Shown here: positions 22,888 through 33,399 of the stretch, one piece after another | Layout of the letters: every line of letters begins with the position of its first letter | Position numbering within the stretch: position 1 is the stretch's first letter | Source: Selaginella moellendorffii | Lineage: Eukaryota > Streptophyta > Lycopodiopsida > Selaginellales > Selaginellaceae | NCBI RefSeq assembly: GCF_000143415.4 | Contig: NW_003314304.1 | Span: 811,367 to 875,366, forward strand | Length of the DNA stretch: 64,000 bases | Direction of reading: 5' to 3' | Notes under the pieces: model-generated | Database searches by the model: none | What the model saw: the letters and a program-made list of their open reading frames with translations, nothing else | What the model was told of the DNA's origin: nothing | Made by a program: the position numbers and the translations under genes

Positions 22888-23872
22888 TCATAAGACATAA
22901 TACAGACCTTTGCCTTGCCATAAGGACTCGGACAGTAGGAAGAGAGACTCCCATATCCGCCGGTTGAAAAGAATCTGGCTGGTGTTCGCGAGGGGAGATA
23001 ATCCGGGAAGGCCGCAGATGTTCTTCTTCTTGGGATCAACAACCTGCCATTGAAAATTTAGAGCTCCTGGATAGAACAAGAGAATGGCTTTTACCTGGAC
23101 GACGACCACGGCAATGGCGCCCAGGAACAAGAAGAACAATATGCATCTACCGGTAGCAAGCTGCAAAACAGGATCCTCCACCAGTGTATCCCGGAAGAAA
23201 AGAATGCCAACTTGTCATTTGAGCGTCGATCGGACCTTTTTTACGCGCTCAATCTTCTGATCCGTCTCGTCCATAGTTTTCTTCCCAGCGTCCATGAGTT
23301 GCTGGTTTGACATTGCTACAAAAACGAAGAGCAAAGAGCTTAGAGAATCAAGTGAGACAAGTGGCGACTTACTGGACACCATCTTTACGTTTGGATCCGT
23401 GAGGTCAGTGCGAGCACCTTCGCCACCTTCCGTCAATTCCGCCTTTTTGTTCTCCAGCGAGCTCGTGTACCTGTGGAAAAGAGAGAAGCACTTGTGAGAC
23501 ACCGGCATGGCGAAGGAATGCACACACAAGAACTCACGTTTTGCGCAGGGCCACATACGAGTTGAGCTCCTTGATCTGCAAGAGACACCATCGTAGCGCT
23601 CGCAAAATCTCCTGGCCTGGAACTTACCAGTGACTGCTTCTTTTCATTCAGCTGCTTCGTCAAATCCGGTGGGTTCATCGACTCCTCCTCCTTGATCTCC
23701 CTAAACTCCTTCATGAGCCTGCATTGAAACTTTAGCGTCTCTAGCTAGCACAGCCAGGAGGGAGCGAGACCGACCTCTTGCACTCACGTATCTTGGCAGT
23801 GAGCTCCTCCAGATGCTTGCTCTGCCGGGCAGGCTCCTTGATCTTGTCCATCTTCTGGAAGCCAGACCTGCA
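22888..23872 (-). pseudogene. NPSN-type SNARE relic, copy 2 (with membrane anchor)
   Basis: The exons match copy 1: KMDKIKEPARQSKHLEELTAKI, MKEFREIKEEE, IKELNSYVALRKT, YTSSLENK, and MSNQQLMDAGKKTMDETDQ. Unlike copy 1 it reaches a membrane anchor, CILFFLFLGAIAVVVVQ, and an NPSN-like tail with VDPKKKNI and DIPGLAP-like GLPGLSPLA. Between the residues ERVKK and LATGRC the SNARE helix (about 45 residues in the family) is absent. An unrelated stretch of about 95 bases sits there and could be spliced as an intron. The first exon (MAELSP in copies 1 and 3) is missing upstream. It cannot be a complete SNARE. Confidence 0.8.
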
Positions 23873-23919
23873 TTTGGCCAGTGAGAATTTCTAGATATCT
23901 AGTGCGAGGGCGACTTACG

Positions 23920-24811
23920 ATTGATCCTTGAGCTGGCCACCTACATCTACCTTGACGACAATCACGGCAATGACAATGAGGACAGGAAGAACAGTATGCA
24001 TCTATCGCTAGCACGCTGCAAAACAGAGAAAGAAAAGAATGCCAACTTGTCATTTGAGCGTCGACCGGACCTTTTTTACGCGCTCAATCCTCTCATCCGT
24101 CTCGTCCATGGTTTTCTTACCAGCGTCCATGGGTTGCTGGTTTGACATTGCTACAAAAACGAAGAGCAAAGATCTTAGAGAATCAAGCGAGGCAAGTTGC
24201 GACTTACTGGACGCCATCTTTACTTTTGGACCCATGAGGTCGGTGCGAGCACCTTCGGCACTGCCACCTTCCATCATCTCTGCCTTTTTGTTCCCCAGAG
24301 AGCTCGTGTACCTGGGTGAAACCAAGGAAAAAAGGGAAGAACTTGTGCGACACGGCGTAGGAATGCACACACAAGAACTCACGTTTTGTGCAGGGCCACA
24401 TACGAGTCGAGCGCCTTGATCTGCAAGAGGCGATGAGATCGATCGCTCGCAAAATCTCCTGGCCTGGAGCTTACCAGTGACTGCTTCTTTTCATTCAGCT
24501 GCTTCGCTGGGTTCTTCGACTCCTCCTTGATCTGTCTATCAAACTCCTTCATGAGCCTGCATTGACCCTTTAGCGTCTCTAGCTAGCACAGCCAGGAGGC
24601 AGCGAGACCGACCTCTTGCACTGGCGCAGCTCCTCCAGATCCTTGCTCTGCCGGCCAGGCTCCTTGATCTTGTCCATCTTGGATCTGCATTTTGGCAGTG
24701 AGAATTTCTAGAGAATTTCTAGAGCGAAGCGAGCATGGCGACTGACGAGAGAGCCCGGAAGAGATTCTTGTGGCCATCTAGATCTGCGATCGTCGGGCTG
24801 AGCTCGGCCAT
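23920..24811 (-). pseudogene. NPSN-type SNARE relic, copy 3
   Basis: This copy retains the first exon (MAELSPTIADLDG at 24811), KMDKIKEPGRQSKDLEEL, MKEFDRQIKEE, YVALHKT, YTSSLGNKKAE and MSNQQPMDAGKKTMDETD. After ERVKK it again lacks the SNARE core. A frayed anchor-like stretch near 23930-24010 ends it. Copies 2 and 3 lie head to tail on the minus strand; copy 1 at 12165 belongs to a larger duplicated block that also includes the downstream Hsp20 sequence. Confidence 0.8.
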
Positions 24812-24839
24812 CGTCTCGCGCCTACAGCCTCCCGCCCAA

Positions 24840-25245
24840 ACCCCCCGCTAGAACCTAAATTCCGACAAATATCTTTGCATATTCCTTCTTGGAAGAACAA
24901 TTTGTTCTAATGGACGCCCGCCATTCGCGCTGGGAAGATCTTCCTCTGGAAGGTTCGTCCTGCTCATCGCCGACAAAAGGTTGCGTTCCTCCGTGTAATC
25001 TTTCCCTCTCTCACGCTCAATCACAGGAAATCGGCAAGGAATTTTCAATTTTCAGCTCCAAGCTTGCAAGGATTCAGAGCTCGTCAGCTTTGGGACAACA
25101 ATACGTCAATAGAAGTTTACGAAGCCTCCAATTTCAAGAGTTTGGATCTCTCCAGACACGTCTAGGCTCTAGGGCAACATAGAGGCTGGCGAATCTTCAA
25201 GTTTATTCCAGAGTAATTAAATTACATAGCACTAAGTATATCTTT
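24840..25245. repeat. Block shared with about 13670-13795 and 14440-14600
   Basis: Pieces of this interval match the sequence flanking the PTOX relic, but the roughly 600 bases holding that relic are absent here. The two loci therefore descend from one block, and one of them gained or lost the PTOX segment. Confidence 0.7.
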
Positions 25246-25330
25246 TTCATTTAAATTATGTTTTTAATAAAGTTTCCTAAACACCTCCTGATTAGAGCTA
25301 TCGCGTGGGAGCTCATACCTTTTCTTTTCT

Positions 25331-25340
25331 TGTATATAAG
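25331..25340 (+). promoter_or_regulatory. TATA box of the Hsp20 gene at 25379
   Basis: TGTATATAAG lies 39-48 bases upstream of the start codon and is conserved at 37366-37375 in the second copy. Compared with that copy, a small deletion just upstream has removed the intact CACGTG motif here. Confidence 0.65.
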
Positions 25341-25378
25341 TCCCCTGGTCCAGGTGCTAGGGCAGAGAAGGGCGAAGA

Positions 25379-26446
25379 ATGGCGATGGCGGCAGCGGGGG
25401 CGGCGATGGTATTCTTGGTGCTTGTCGCGGCGCAGGCGTGCGGCCGTGATTACTGCTCTCTCCGCCAGGCGCGCGGCTGCGGGAACAGCACGGTTGAGGT
25501 AGAGCACGCTATGAGCGCGCACAAGTGCTTCATAGCCGACACGGTTGTAGCTGCCACGCTCACAGATGTGCGCCGCCTCCCCAACTCGTATCTCATCCTT
25601 TTGGAGATGCCGGGCGTGACGAGCAGCAGCGATGTCAAGGTGGAGGTCTCGGGCTCTCAGTTCCATCGAGTCGTCTCCATCGTTGGGATCTCTCACGAGG
25701 CAAAAGAGCGTCGCATCCTCAAGGATCGGGGCGCCTTCACCAAGATGTTTGCGCGAGAGTTTGTGCTCCCCGATGCAGTGGACGCGGAAAGGATAAGCTA
25801 CCAGCTTCACAGTGGTCTCTTGCGGGTGACGCTGCCGCTTGTCCCAGGGCTGGAGCAAACAGGGCGAGAGCAGCGAGAACAGCGAGTTGTGGAGGAGGAG
25901 GAGTACCTTGCGGTGCCTGCCGCGCGTGTTCCTCCGGCCTCGTGCACCATTTCAGACGCGGCCGGGCTCATTCGGCCGGAAGCTCTCGCCTCCAACGACG
26001 CAGAGGATTGTGGTGACGACTCAAGCGTCGTCACCATCTCCCCATTGGTGGACATCTTGGATCGTCCAGGCTCGTACGTGGTCGTCGCGGAGATGCCAGG
26101 CGCGCAGTCGGCCACCGTGGACATCGCTTGGGTGGAGGACAAGTCCGGCTTTGTGCTCGAGATCACTGGCGTTGCTCGAGACGAAGATGATGGCGGAGAA
26201 GCGGTGAGAGTAGAGCGGGGCGGAGCGAGCACCAAAGTGTTTGCTCGCAGGCTTTACTTCCCCCGCGGTGTCGTGCAGGATGTGGCAACATATCACCTCA
26301 GTGATGGGCTTCTCAAGGTGATGCTACCCAAACATGTTCCAAGCCTCGGGCAAAGGATAGCGGGCCTATGGAATAAAGCGTTGAAGCATTTCATATGCCA
26401 AGGTGTTCAGTTTGGGAGGATGAGGGCCAAGTATTGTTTCAGGTAA
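25379..26446 (+). CDS. Secretory-type protein with two Hsp20 (alpha-crystallin) domains, copy A
   Basis: This single-exon gene encodes 355 residues. Residues 1-20 form a signal peptide (hydrophobic core VFLVLVAA, likely cut after AQA). A Cys-rich segment follows, with Cys 21, 26, 34 and 50 and an NST glycosylation site at 36. The first alpha-crystallin domain covers about residues 55-155 (YLILLEMPGV, VSIVGISHEAKERR, REFVLPDAVDAERISY, GLLRVTLPL). An acidic and Ala/Pro-rich linker leads to the second domain at about 215-320 (SYVVVAEMPG, GFVLEITGV, ARRLYFPRGVVQDVATYHL, GLLKVMLPK). A basic tail ends KYCFR. The family should act as ATP-independent chaperones; entry into the secretory pathway is inferred from the signal peptide. 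No ER-retention tetrapeptide is seen. The stop codon lies inside a good splice donor (CAG/GTAAAT), so a further exon is possible. Confidence 0.85.
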   Translation: MAMAAAGAAMVFLVLVAAQACGRDYCSLRQARGCGNSTVEVEHAMSAHKCFIADTVVAATLTDVRRLPNSYLILLEMPGVTSSSDVKVEVSGSQFHRVVSIVGISHEAKERRILKDRGAFTKMFAREFVLPDAVDAERISYQLHSGLLRVTLPLVPGLEQTGREQREQRVVEEEEYLAVPAARVPPASCTISDAAGLIRPEALASNDAEDCGDDSSVVTISPLVDILDRPGSYVVVAEMPGAQSATVDIAWVEDKSGFVLEITGVARDEDDGGEAVRVERGGASTKVFARRLYFPRGVVQDVATYHLSDGLLKVMLPKHVPSLGQRIAGLWNKALKHFICQGVQFGRMRAKYCFR

Positions 26447-26479
26447 ATATTTAGACAGAGTATTTCATGCGGCTCTCAT

Positions 26480-26600
26480 CTGATTAGACCTCTCTCCCTC
26501 GAGCTGCATCGACTGGAAGAGCGGATAGCCGAGCTTGGCTCCTGTTGGCCATGGCCTCGAAAGTTCTTGAAGAAATCCTGGAAGCATATTCGAAGAGCAA
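26480..26600 (-). pseudogene. PPR relic, inverted relative to its partner
   Basis: This is the reverse complement of the PPR fragment at about 38580-38720, with a deletion in the middle. At the 37412 locus the same fragment is on the plus strand after the Hsp20 gene, so a local inversion has happened at one of the two loci. Confidence 0.65.
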
Positions 26601-26689
26601 GCTTTAAATGTTTCTTAGGTCTAGTTGTAGTTTCTCTCATAACTTTCTATAGAATTAAGTAGCAGCACTTTAAATGTGATCTTGATTAT

Positions 26690-27125
26690 GATGATATCCA
26701 GCCAGGCATCAGTCATAAGTCCGGAGAGCTGCTGTCCAATATCTGTGGCACGAATCGAAAGGAAGAGTCTGTCACTGCTGCTGCAGCTATTCTCTCGGAC
26801 ATGTGTTGCTCTCTCCTGGACGCGCTTGTAGCCGGCTTCTGTCAAATTTGGATCTCGAAAGAGCTTGATGGTGTTGGAGGCTAAGTCGAGAACACCTTCC
26901 TTGCCAACTTGGTGAAGCAAGCCAGTGGATTCGTCTACGACGATCTCTGTCGTTCCACTGGCAGCAGTACCCTGTCAAGGCAAAGTTGATCAGCCAATTC
27001 ATTTGCACAGTGGTCCGATAGATTACCAGAATGGGAAGCTTGAATGCCATTGCTTCAATTGAAATCCTTCCCAAGCCCTCTTCCTCAAGGCATTCGCTCA
27101 GGCCGTAAAAACTAGTGCTGGAATT
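26690..27125 (-). pseudogene. GT4-like glycosyltransferase relic, C-terminal part
   Basis: The minus strand reads GLGRISIEAMAFKLPIL, then after a short intron TEIVVDESTGLLHQVGKEG, LASNTIKLFRDPN and GYKRVQER. This is the nucleotide-sugar-binding C-terminal half of a group-1 (GT4) glycosyltransferase. A 10-base deletion after GYKRVQER, compared with the fragment at 38930-39065, shifts the frame. The upstream part of the same domain lies next door but on the opposite strand. Confidence 0.7.
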
Positions 27126-27129
27126 TTTG

Positions 27130-27305
27130 CTGTTATCGTGGGAAGTGACTGGGTCGGGCAGCCAAAGTTTGAAGCAGAGTTGCGAGAGCTTGTCAAGAAG
27201 AACAGCATGCAGCACGTAGTTCGATTTTGTCAACAAGATGATGAATATGGTTCCATATCTTGCTGCATCAGATGTTCTCATCCAAAACTGGTTCTTCCAG
27301 GCATG
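27130..27305 (+). pseudogene. GT4-like glycosyltransferase relic, inverted middle part
   Basis: The plus strand gives AVIVGSDWVGQPKFEAELREL, MQHVVRFCQQDDEY and, one frame over, PYLAASDVLIQN. In an intact enzyme this segment directly precedes the one read on the minus strand at 26690-27125. The gene has been split by an inversion with a breakpoint near 27125. Confidence 0.7.
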
Positions 27306-28009
27306 AGGAGAGGTTTGGCAAGATCCCCTAGCATGTTCTCTCCTGAGAACGTTCAAGAGAGCTCTCACCCAGTAGCTGTTGCACTGATTGAGTGCCTTCT
27401 CCTTGAGCTCCCACTTTCACCACCTTATGAATTCTTGATACAGCTACTGTGAGACTGATTCATCGTTTGAAACACTGAAATAATCACAAGTGAGAAAGAC
27501 TTACATGTTGTTGTGACTACACTGCTATATTGATATGCCATAGCTGCCTTGGCCGATGTTAGATTAGTGATTGATCAAGCTCTGCCATGGCCAAAACCCT
27601 AGAACAATAACAAAACCAAGTTGCATCAGATCGAGACAAAATTAGGAACATAACATATGCCTAAATTAGAACAATTAAGATTCAGACATTTTAAAGAATG
27701 ATGCATAGCCACACACAAATTGTGGCAATAGACTTCCGCTCTACCGTCTCCTCCTCCTCCTCCTCCTCAGGAGCATGACGATCTAAAGCCAAAGGCGGAG
27801 ATGGAAACAATCGTTTTGTTCCTAGTTTTAGGGTCTGTCTCGATCTCTATATTTCACAACGCAATCTTGTTCTGTTATTGTTCTAGGGTTTTGGCCATAG
27901 CAGAACTTATCAATCACTAATCCAGTCACAACAACACGTAAGTCTTTTTCACTCATGATCTTGCAATACTTAGATGAGGCATTGCAATACTTAGATGAGG
28001 CAGATGATC
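27306..28009. repeat. Copied PPR-flank segment, inverted partner and CTC tract
   Basis: Bases of about 27310-27545 match about 33030-33355, and again, inverted, parts of 27905-28290. The middle (about 27560-27740) has no recognised content. About 27745-27905 matches the CTC-tract segment at 11800-12110. A 21-base direct duplication lies at about 27960-28001. Confidence 0.6.
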
Positions 28010-28935
28010 AAATTGGTCTCACACTGGCCACATCATCATTAGGCTGCTTGGCTAGAGCTATGACAATGGAGCAGTGAGTGATTGTGACCAGGCTCCTCGT
28101 GACAAACTCTCCCGACAAGAATTCAGAAGGTGGCGAAAGTGGGAGCTCGAGGAGAAGGCACTTGATTGCAACAACTACTGGGTGAGAGCTCTCTTGGACG
28201 TTCTCAGGAGAGAACACGCTGGGGGATCTTGCCAAAGATTTTCTCCACCCGGGAGAGATTTGCGAGAGCCCTGTGCTCATGGCGTTCCAGGAGATCACAT
28301 CGTGGTGCAGTATTGGATTGAACAGGTGCTGCACTTGTTCAAGATCCCCCTGCTGCATGTAGATCACGAGAATCAATTTGCAGGACACCACATCTCGCTC
28401 GGGCATTGAATCGAACAGCTGCTGGGCTTCATCGTGATTGCCAGTCGGCGAGAACAATGAGATCACTGACTTCCGTGACATGAGATCCCGCCGCTTCATC
28501 TAGCAACCGAAGATGGTCTTGGCCTTGTCCACCAGGATTGTGTTTCAGAGCGCGGTGCTCACCAGAGGAGTGAAATTGAAGATAGCTTGCGCTCGATCGA
28601 CATTGCTAAGCTCGCTGTGAGCGGAAGATCAGAGAACTCACAGACACAATATCTCCTCCTCGATCGATCCATTGTGAGCAAATCCCACAATGAGAGTGTT
28701 CCACGACACTAGATTCTTCTCTGCGAAGCGCTTTTTGCAAATCCCCGGCTTGGGCATTTGCGTGAATCATAGCAGTCCAGGTAACTACAATCTATCTGGG
28801 CATTCTTGAAAAACCATTATCGGCGTCTGTCAAACCATCGTTTTTGGCATACGCCTCTAACATTGCGAAGAGATCACATCTCTCTCGTCCATGGTATCAA
28901 AGAGAAGCTTCAATTCTTAAGCATACCCGTTCTGG
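28010..28935 (-). pseudogene. PPR protein relic, left arm of an inverted duplication
   Basis: PPR proteins bind organelle RNAs through 35-residue helical repeats. The minus strand carries broken PPR units such as TGNHDEAQQLFDSMPERDVV, MQQGDLEQVQHLF and HHDVISWNAMSTGLSQI. Stops and frame changes occur between units. The same series is on the plus strand at 32280-33260. It is non-functional as read. Confidence 0.75.
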
Positions 28936-29265
28936 GAATATGCTGTAAGCATCGCGGGGAGAAGCAGCCTTCAATTTCCTGCCTTGCTCTCCCTCCATGA
29001 TCGCCCTCACTTTCTCTTCCACCTCTTCTCTCGGCGCAAATCCATCCTTCCCTCCAGATCTCGAGAATGCTATTCCCTCCAGCACCAGCTTGGCATTCGG
29101 TTTTGCTCGAACATAGATGGCCACCCCAGCATTGGCACTCCACACGCCAAGCTCTCGAGCATGGAGTTCCATCCCCCTGTTGATGCGTACTGCGTGATCT
29201 CTAGCTGCGGCTCCCACCTCACGAACAATCCTCTAGAAACTTTTGTAGAACTCCTAGAGCAAAGT
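28935..29265 (-). pseudogene. UDP-glycosyltransferase relic, left arm
   Basis: The minus strand has INRGMELHAREL, NAKLVLEGIAFSRSGGKDG, PREEVEEKVRAIMEGEQGRK and LKAASP. These belong to the C-terminal end of a plant family-1 UDP-glycosyltransferase, after the PSPG box. It is truncated at both ends and joined to the PPR relic. Confidence 0.7.
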
Positions 29266-29799
29266 TTGATCGTATCACCCAGAGGAAAGGAACCTTGCTT
29301 GCCTCATGGCTAGACGAGCATGATCGTGGCTCGGCCCTCTCGTTTGGAAGTATCTCCATCATGACTGCCAGCAATTCGAGAAGACAAGGGAGTTCTCAGG
29401 CTAACCTTTTTTCAATCCAGTTCTTCTTTAAGTTCGCTGCTTGTCTGGAGATCAAACTCTTAGCTTAAAGTGTATCCATCTCTAACATTGGTGAATATCA
29501 GCTGTGTTAAAAAATGTAAGGCTCAAAAGCATGGTGTATGAACTGTCATCGCTCGCCATAAATGGATGATGATTAGACCAAGAAACAAAGAAGAAACTTT
29601 TCAAAGAGGAGGTTTTGATGGATCGTTTGAGATACCAGCACTCATGGGCTGAACTGGACATTGTTCTTTCTTCTACGTTTTATAGACGTGTTTTTAACAT
29701 AGGTAAGTTATATGTACGAAAGTAAGGATTAAATGCGAAATAACCATAACTTTAAGGCAATATATAAATTTAAGTTAGGATGTGTGAATGGACCAATCT
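29266..29799. other. Spacer inside the inverted duplication
   Basis: Bases of about 29425-29505 resemble about 9612-9690 upstream of the MATE gene. The remainder, including an AT-rich stretch at 29680-29780, shows no gene. Confidence 0.4.
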
Positions 29800-31867
29800 C
29801 CTTCGCATCATCCAAGAGCCCAGCTCTTGCAACACCAATCAAGCAAGTGATCTTGCTCGGGACTTAGATTGTATTCAGAAACCATTGGAGCCAAGGAGTC
29901 TCTAGCAGGGATTACCAGCCCAAGGTGGCAGCAAGCGATCAAAAGGCCCATGAAACTCTTGAATCCTTCCAGATTCAAGACTTTAAAGAGCTGAATGGAT
30001 ACAGATTCTGGGCAAACTACATGATAAGAACGTTCCTGGTCATGATGTTTGCTACAGCATCTAAACAATGTCCAAGCGTCGTCCTAAGTGTCCATTTTGC
30101 CCCTACGCTCCGATCATGCAATTCTTTTAGAACTTCTATAGTGCCAAACAAGCACTTTGCCTTGCGTACATGACCTCGTTCGGCATATGCAGTGATCATA
30201 GCATTCCATGCTAAGAAAACTGTCCACGAGACAAGGTTTCTTTGAGGCATTAAATCAAAGAGATTGTGTAATTGATTGGTTTCACTTCACTGGGTGTCTG
30301 GTCAGAGCATTGCAGTCCACGCTATAACACGAATGTTTCTTTTGCTATATCACTGCAGCCATGCTGCGCAAATGAGTTGGTAAGTGTTCCCCATGACACG
30401 GAAGCTCTCTGCGTCATCCTCGCAAAGAACTTTCTTGCTTCATTAAGATCTCCGAACTGGGCTCGTGCAACAATCATAGAGTTCCATAAAACTGGATTGA
30501 TGATCTCTTTCCATCCTGTCGAACAGCTTCTTTGCTTCGAGAAAATCTCAAACGCTGGAATAATCACATTCCACAACACAGAATCTCTCTTGGACATGTT
30601 GTCAAATTGGTTTCTAGCCTCACTGATCATTCCAGCTTTCGCGAATCCAGTGACAGAAGCAAACAAGGCAGCGTCATGCAAACTACGTCCCAAGCCTTGC
30701 GACGTACATTTGCCAGTTTTGGGCATTTGCAAAACAAATCGCATTCCATGTCACTACATTCTTCCCGGGCACGGAATAAAGCTGACGATTGTGAATGTAA
30801 GCTTGGAGCAGGATTTTCCATGAAAAGGAGTCTGGGCAAGAACGTGGAACTCCTCTAGGCAGAGGATGATCACAGGAGCTTGTATGGCAGTGAGTGGGAT
30901 GCAGGGTTGAGAGTGGCAGTGTGGTGGGATTTTGAGATCCCCGCTCCAATTTTGCAAAGAACTCTATGGTGTAGACCAAGACTTCTGGCTTGAATCCTCA
31001 AACCTTTCAGAGCATACAAGATTGCATTGGGATTTCTCTCCACCATTTGCCATCGTGTAAATTCTCTTGATCTTTTCTCTTTGCTAGATTTTCATGGATC
31101 AATCATTGTGATTTTTGTTTCTCTTCCAGTTTGGCCTCCGATCGAACTCTCATGATGGATTTGGTGCTGTGGACTGTCCATCATCTGCCACCAGCGCATC
31201 TCTTCGTCGTCTCCATGGGGCTGCATGAAAGCTATCTCGTTTGGTTTGATCCTCTCGAGCTGCATGGTTTTTAGCAGCTCCAGAGCTTGGTGAGGATGGC
31301 CATTGAGATTAAACGCCGAGAGCATCGAGTTCCCAGTGACGATGTTTCGTCTCTTTGCGGGCATGGAATCAAACACTTGCTTTGCACGAAATGCTTGCCC
31401 GTTTTGGGCATATGCAGTGATCATAGCGTTCCAAGCCATTTCATCCTTATCAAGGATTAAATCAAAGATATTCCTTGTCTTCTCGACAAGACCTTGTGCG
31501 CAAACGCTTGCAGAATTGTAGTTTGAGCGACCACGTCCTTCTCAGGCATGAGAGTCCTCTCGGCATTTTCAATTTCTCCAGCTTTGGCATACGCAGTGAT
31601 CATCGCAGTGTAGACGTGAATGTTTGGGTTCTCCATCTCATCAAAAAAACGCTTCGCTTCTTCCAGCCGGTCGTGTGCTGCATTAGAGCACCCCAAGAAA
31701 CAGGATTTCTCTCCAAAAAACGCTTTTTTTCTATCCAAATTCCTTTCTGGGTAAATGCGGTAACCATCACAGTCCATGCCACTACATTCTTCTCGGGCAT
31801 TCGATGAAACATTCCCTGGGCTTGATCCAAGTTCCCATCAGCTGCGTAGCATCGTATCAGGATGACC
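29800..31867 (-). pseudogene. Decayed PPR protein gene(s)
   Basis: Read from 31867 downwards, PPR units follow one another in shifting frames: ADGNLDQAQGMFHRMPEKNV, VYTAMITAYAKAGEIENAE, AWNAMITAYAQNGQAFRAKQ, SMLSAFNLNGHPHQALELL, LFASVTGFAKAGMISEARNQ and WNAMITAYAERGHVRKAKCLF. The end, LLIACCHLGLVIPARDSLAPM, resembles the E-domain region of plant PLS-type PPRs. Several stops and frameshifts interrupt it. It could be one long gene or two merged ones. The alternating unit lengths point to the PLS class. Confidence 0.75.
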
Positions 31868-32245
31868 AACAACTCTGCTCTAGGAGTTCTACAAAGGTTT
31901 CTAGAGGATTGTTCGTGAGCTTGGAGTCGCAGCTAGAGATCATGCAGCACGCATCAACAGGGGGATGGAACTCCATGCTCGAGAGCCTGCCGTGTGGAGT
32001 GCCAATGCTGGGGTGGCCATCTATGTTCGAGCAAATCACGAACCAAGCTGGTGCTGGAAGGCGAGGGCGTGGGAATATAATTCTCGAGATCTGGAGGGAA
32101 GGATGGATTTGCGCCGAGAGAAGAGGTGGAAGAGAAGTGAGGGCGATCATGGAGGGAGAGCAAGGCAGGAGATTGAAGGCTGCTTCTCCCGGAGGTTCTT
32201 CTCATACGAACCTTAAGAAATTCGTGGAGAGTCTCGTCTCATTCA
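31868..32245 (+). pseudogene. UDP-glycosyltransferase relic with PSPG box, right arm
   Basis: The plus strand reads a PSPG-like signature, QHASTGGWNSMLESLPCGVP then MLGWPSMFEQ, and after frame shifts REVRAIMEGEQGRRLKAAS and TNLKKFVESLVSF. The PSPG box binds the UDP-sugar in plant family-1 UGTs. The HCGWNS core is altered to TGGWNS and the rest of the enzyme is missing. It mirrors 28935-29265 on the other strand. Confidence 0.7.
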
Positions 32246-32279
32246 TTCATAAAAGTTTAAATCACTATTGGTTTTCGAT

Positions 32280-33260
32280 CGCTCCTAATCCCTAGAACGC
32301 GATGCTTACACCATATACCCAGAACGGGTATGTTTAAGTATTGAAGCTTCTCTTTGATACCATGGACGAGAGAGATGTGATCTCTTGGCCCAAAATGTTA
32401 TAGGCGTACTCTTAAAGCGATAGTTTGATAGATGCCGATAATGTTTTCGGAAACATTCTCAGATAGATTGTAGTTACCTGGACTGCTATGGTTCACGCGA
32501 ATGCCTAAGCCAGGCATCTGGAAACAGAAAGACAGATCTTCGACACGATGATAGAGAAGAATCAAGTGTTGTGGAACACTCTCATTGCGAGATTTTCTCA
32601 CAATGGATCGATCAAGGAGGCGATATCGTGTCTGTGAGTTCTCTGATCTTCCGCTCACAGCGAGCTTGGCAATGTCGATCGAGCACAAGCTATAATCGAT
32701 TCCACTCCTCTGGTGAGCACTGCACTCTGAAACATGATCCAGACAAGGCCAAGACCATCTTCAGTCGCTAGATGAAGCAGCGGGATCTCGTGTTGTGGAA
32801 CTTGATGATCTCGGCGTTCTTGCTGAGCGGCAATCACAACAAAGCCCAGCGGCTGTTCGATTCAATGCCCGAGCGAGACGCGGTGTCCTGCAAATTGATC
32901 CTCGTGATCTGCATGCAGCAGGGGGATCTGGAACGAGCGCAGCACCTGTTAGATTGAATGCCGTGCCACACTGCGATTTCCTGGAACTCCATGATCGTGG
33001 GGCTCTCACAAATCTCTCTCAAGCAGAGAAAATCTTCGGCGAGATCCCCCAGCGCGTTCTCTCCTGAAAACGTCCAAGAGAACTCTCAGTCGATTGCACC
33101 AATCGAGTGCCTTCTTCTAGAGCTCCCACTTTCGCCACCTTCTGAATTCTCGTCAAGAGAGCTTGTCATGAGGAGCCTAGTCATGATCACTCACTGCTCC
33201 ATTGTTTGTCATATTGATTGCAGCTCTAGCTAAGCAACCTAATGATGATGTAGTGAGTGT
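32280..33260 (+). pseudogene. PPR protein relic, right arm of the inverted duplication
   Basis: The plus strand carries broken PPR units including SGNHNKAQRLFDSMPERDAV, MQQGDLERAQHLLD, HTAISWNSMIVGLSQISL and EKIFGEIPQRVLS. It aligns with the reverse complement of 28010-28935 along its length. Stops between units make it non-functional. Confidence 0.75.
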
Positions 33261-33399
33261 GAAACTGATTCGATCATTCGCCTCGTCTGAAACACCGAAA
33301 TATTGCAAGATCACGAGTGAGAAAGACTTACATGTTATTGTGACTACACTGCCATATCGATCCACCTTCGCCTCTGCCTCTGGCTCTTTCTCCGCCCAA

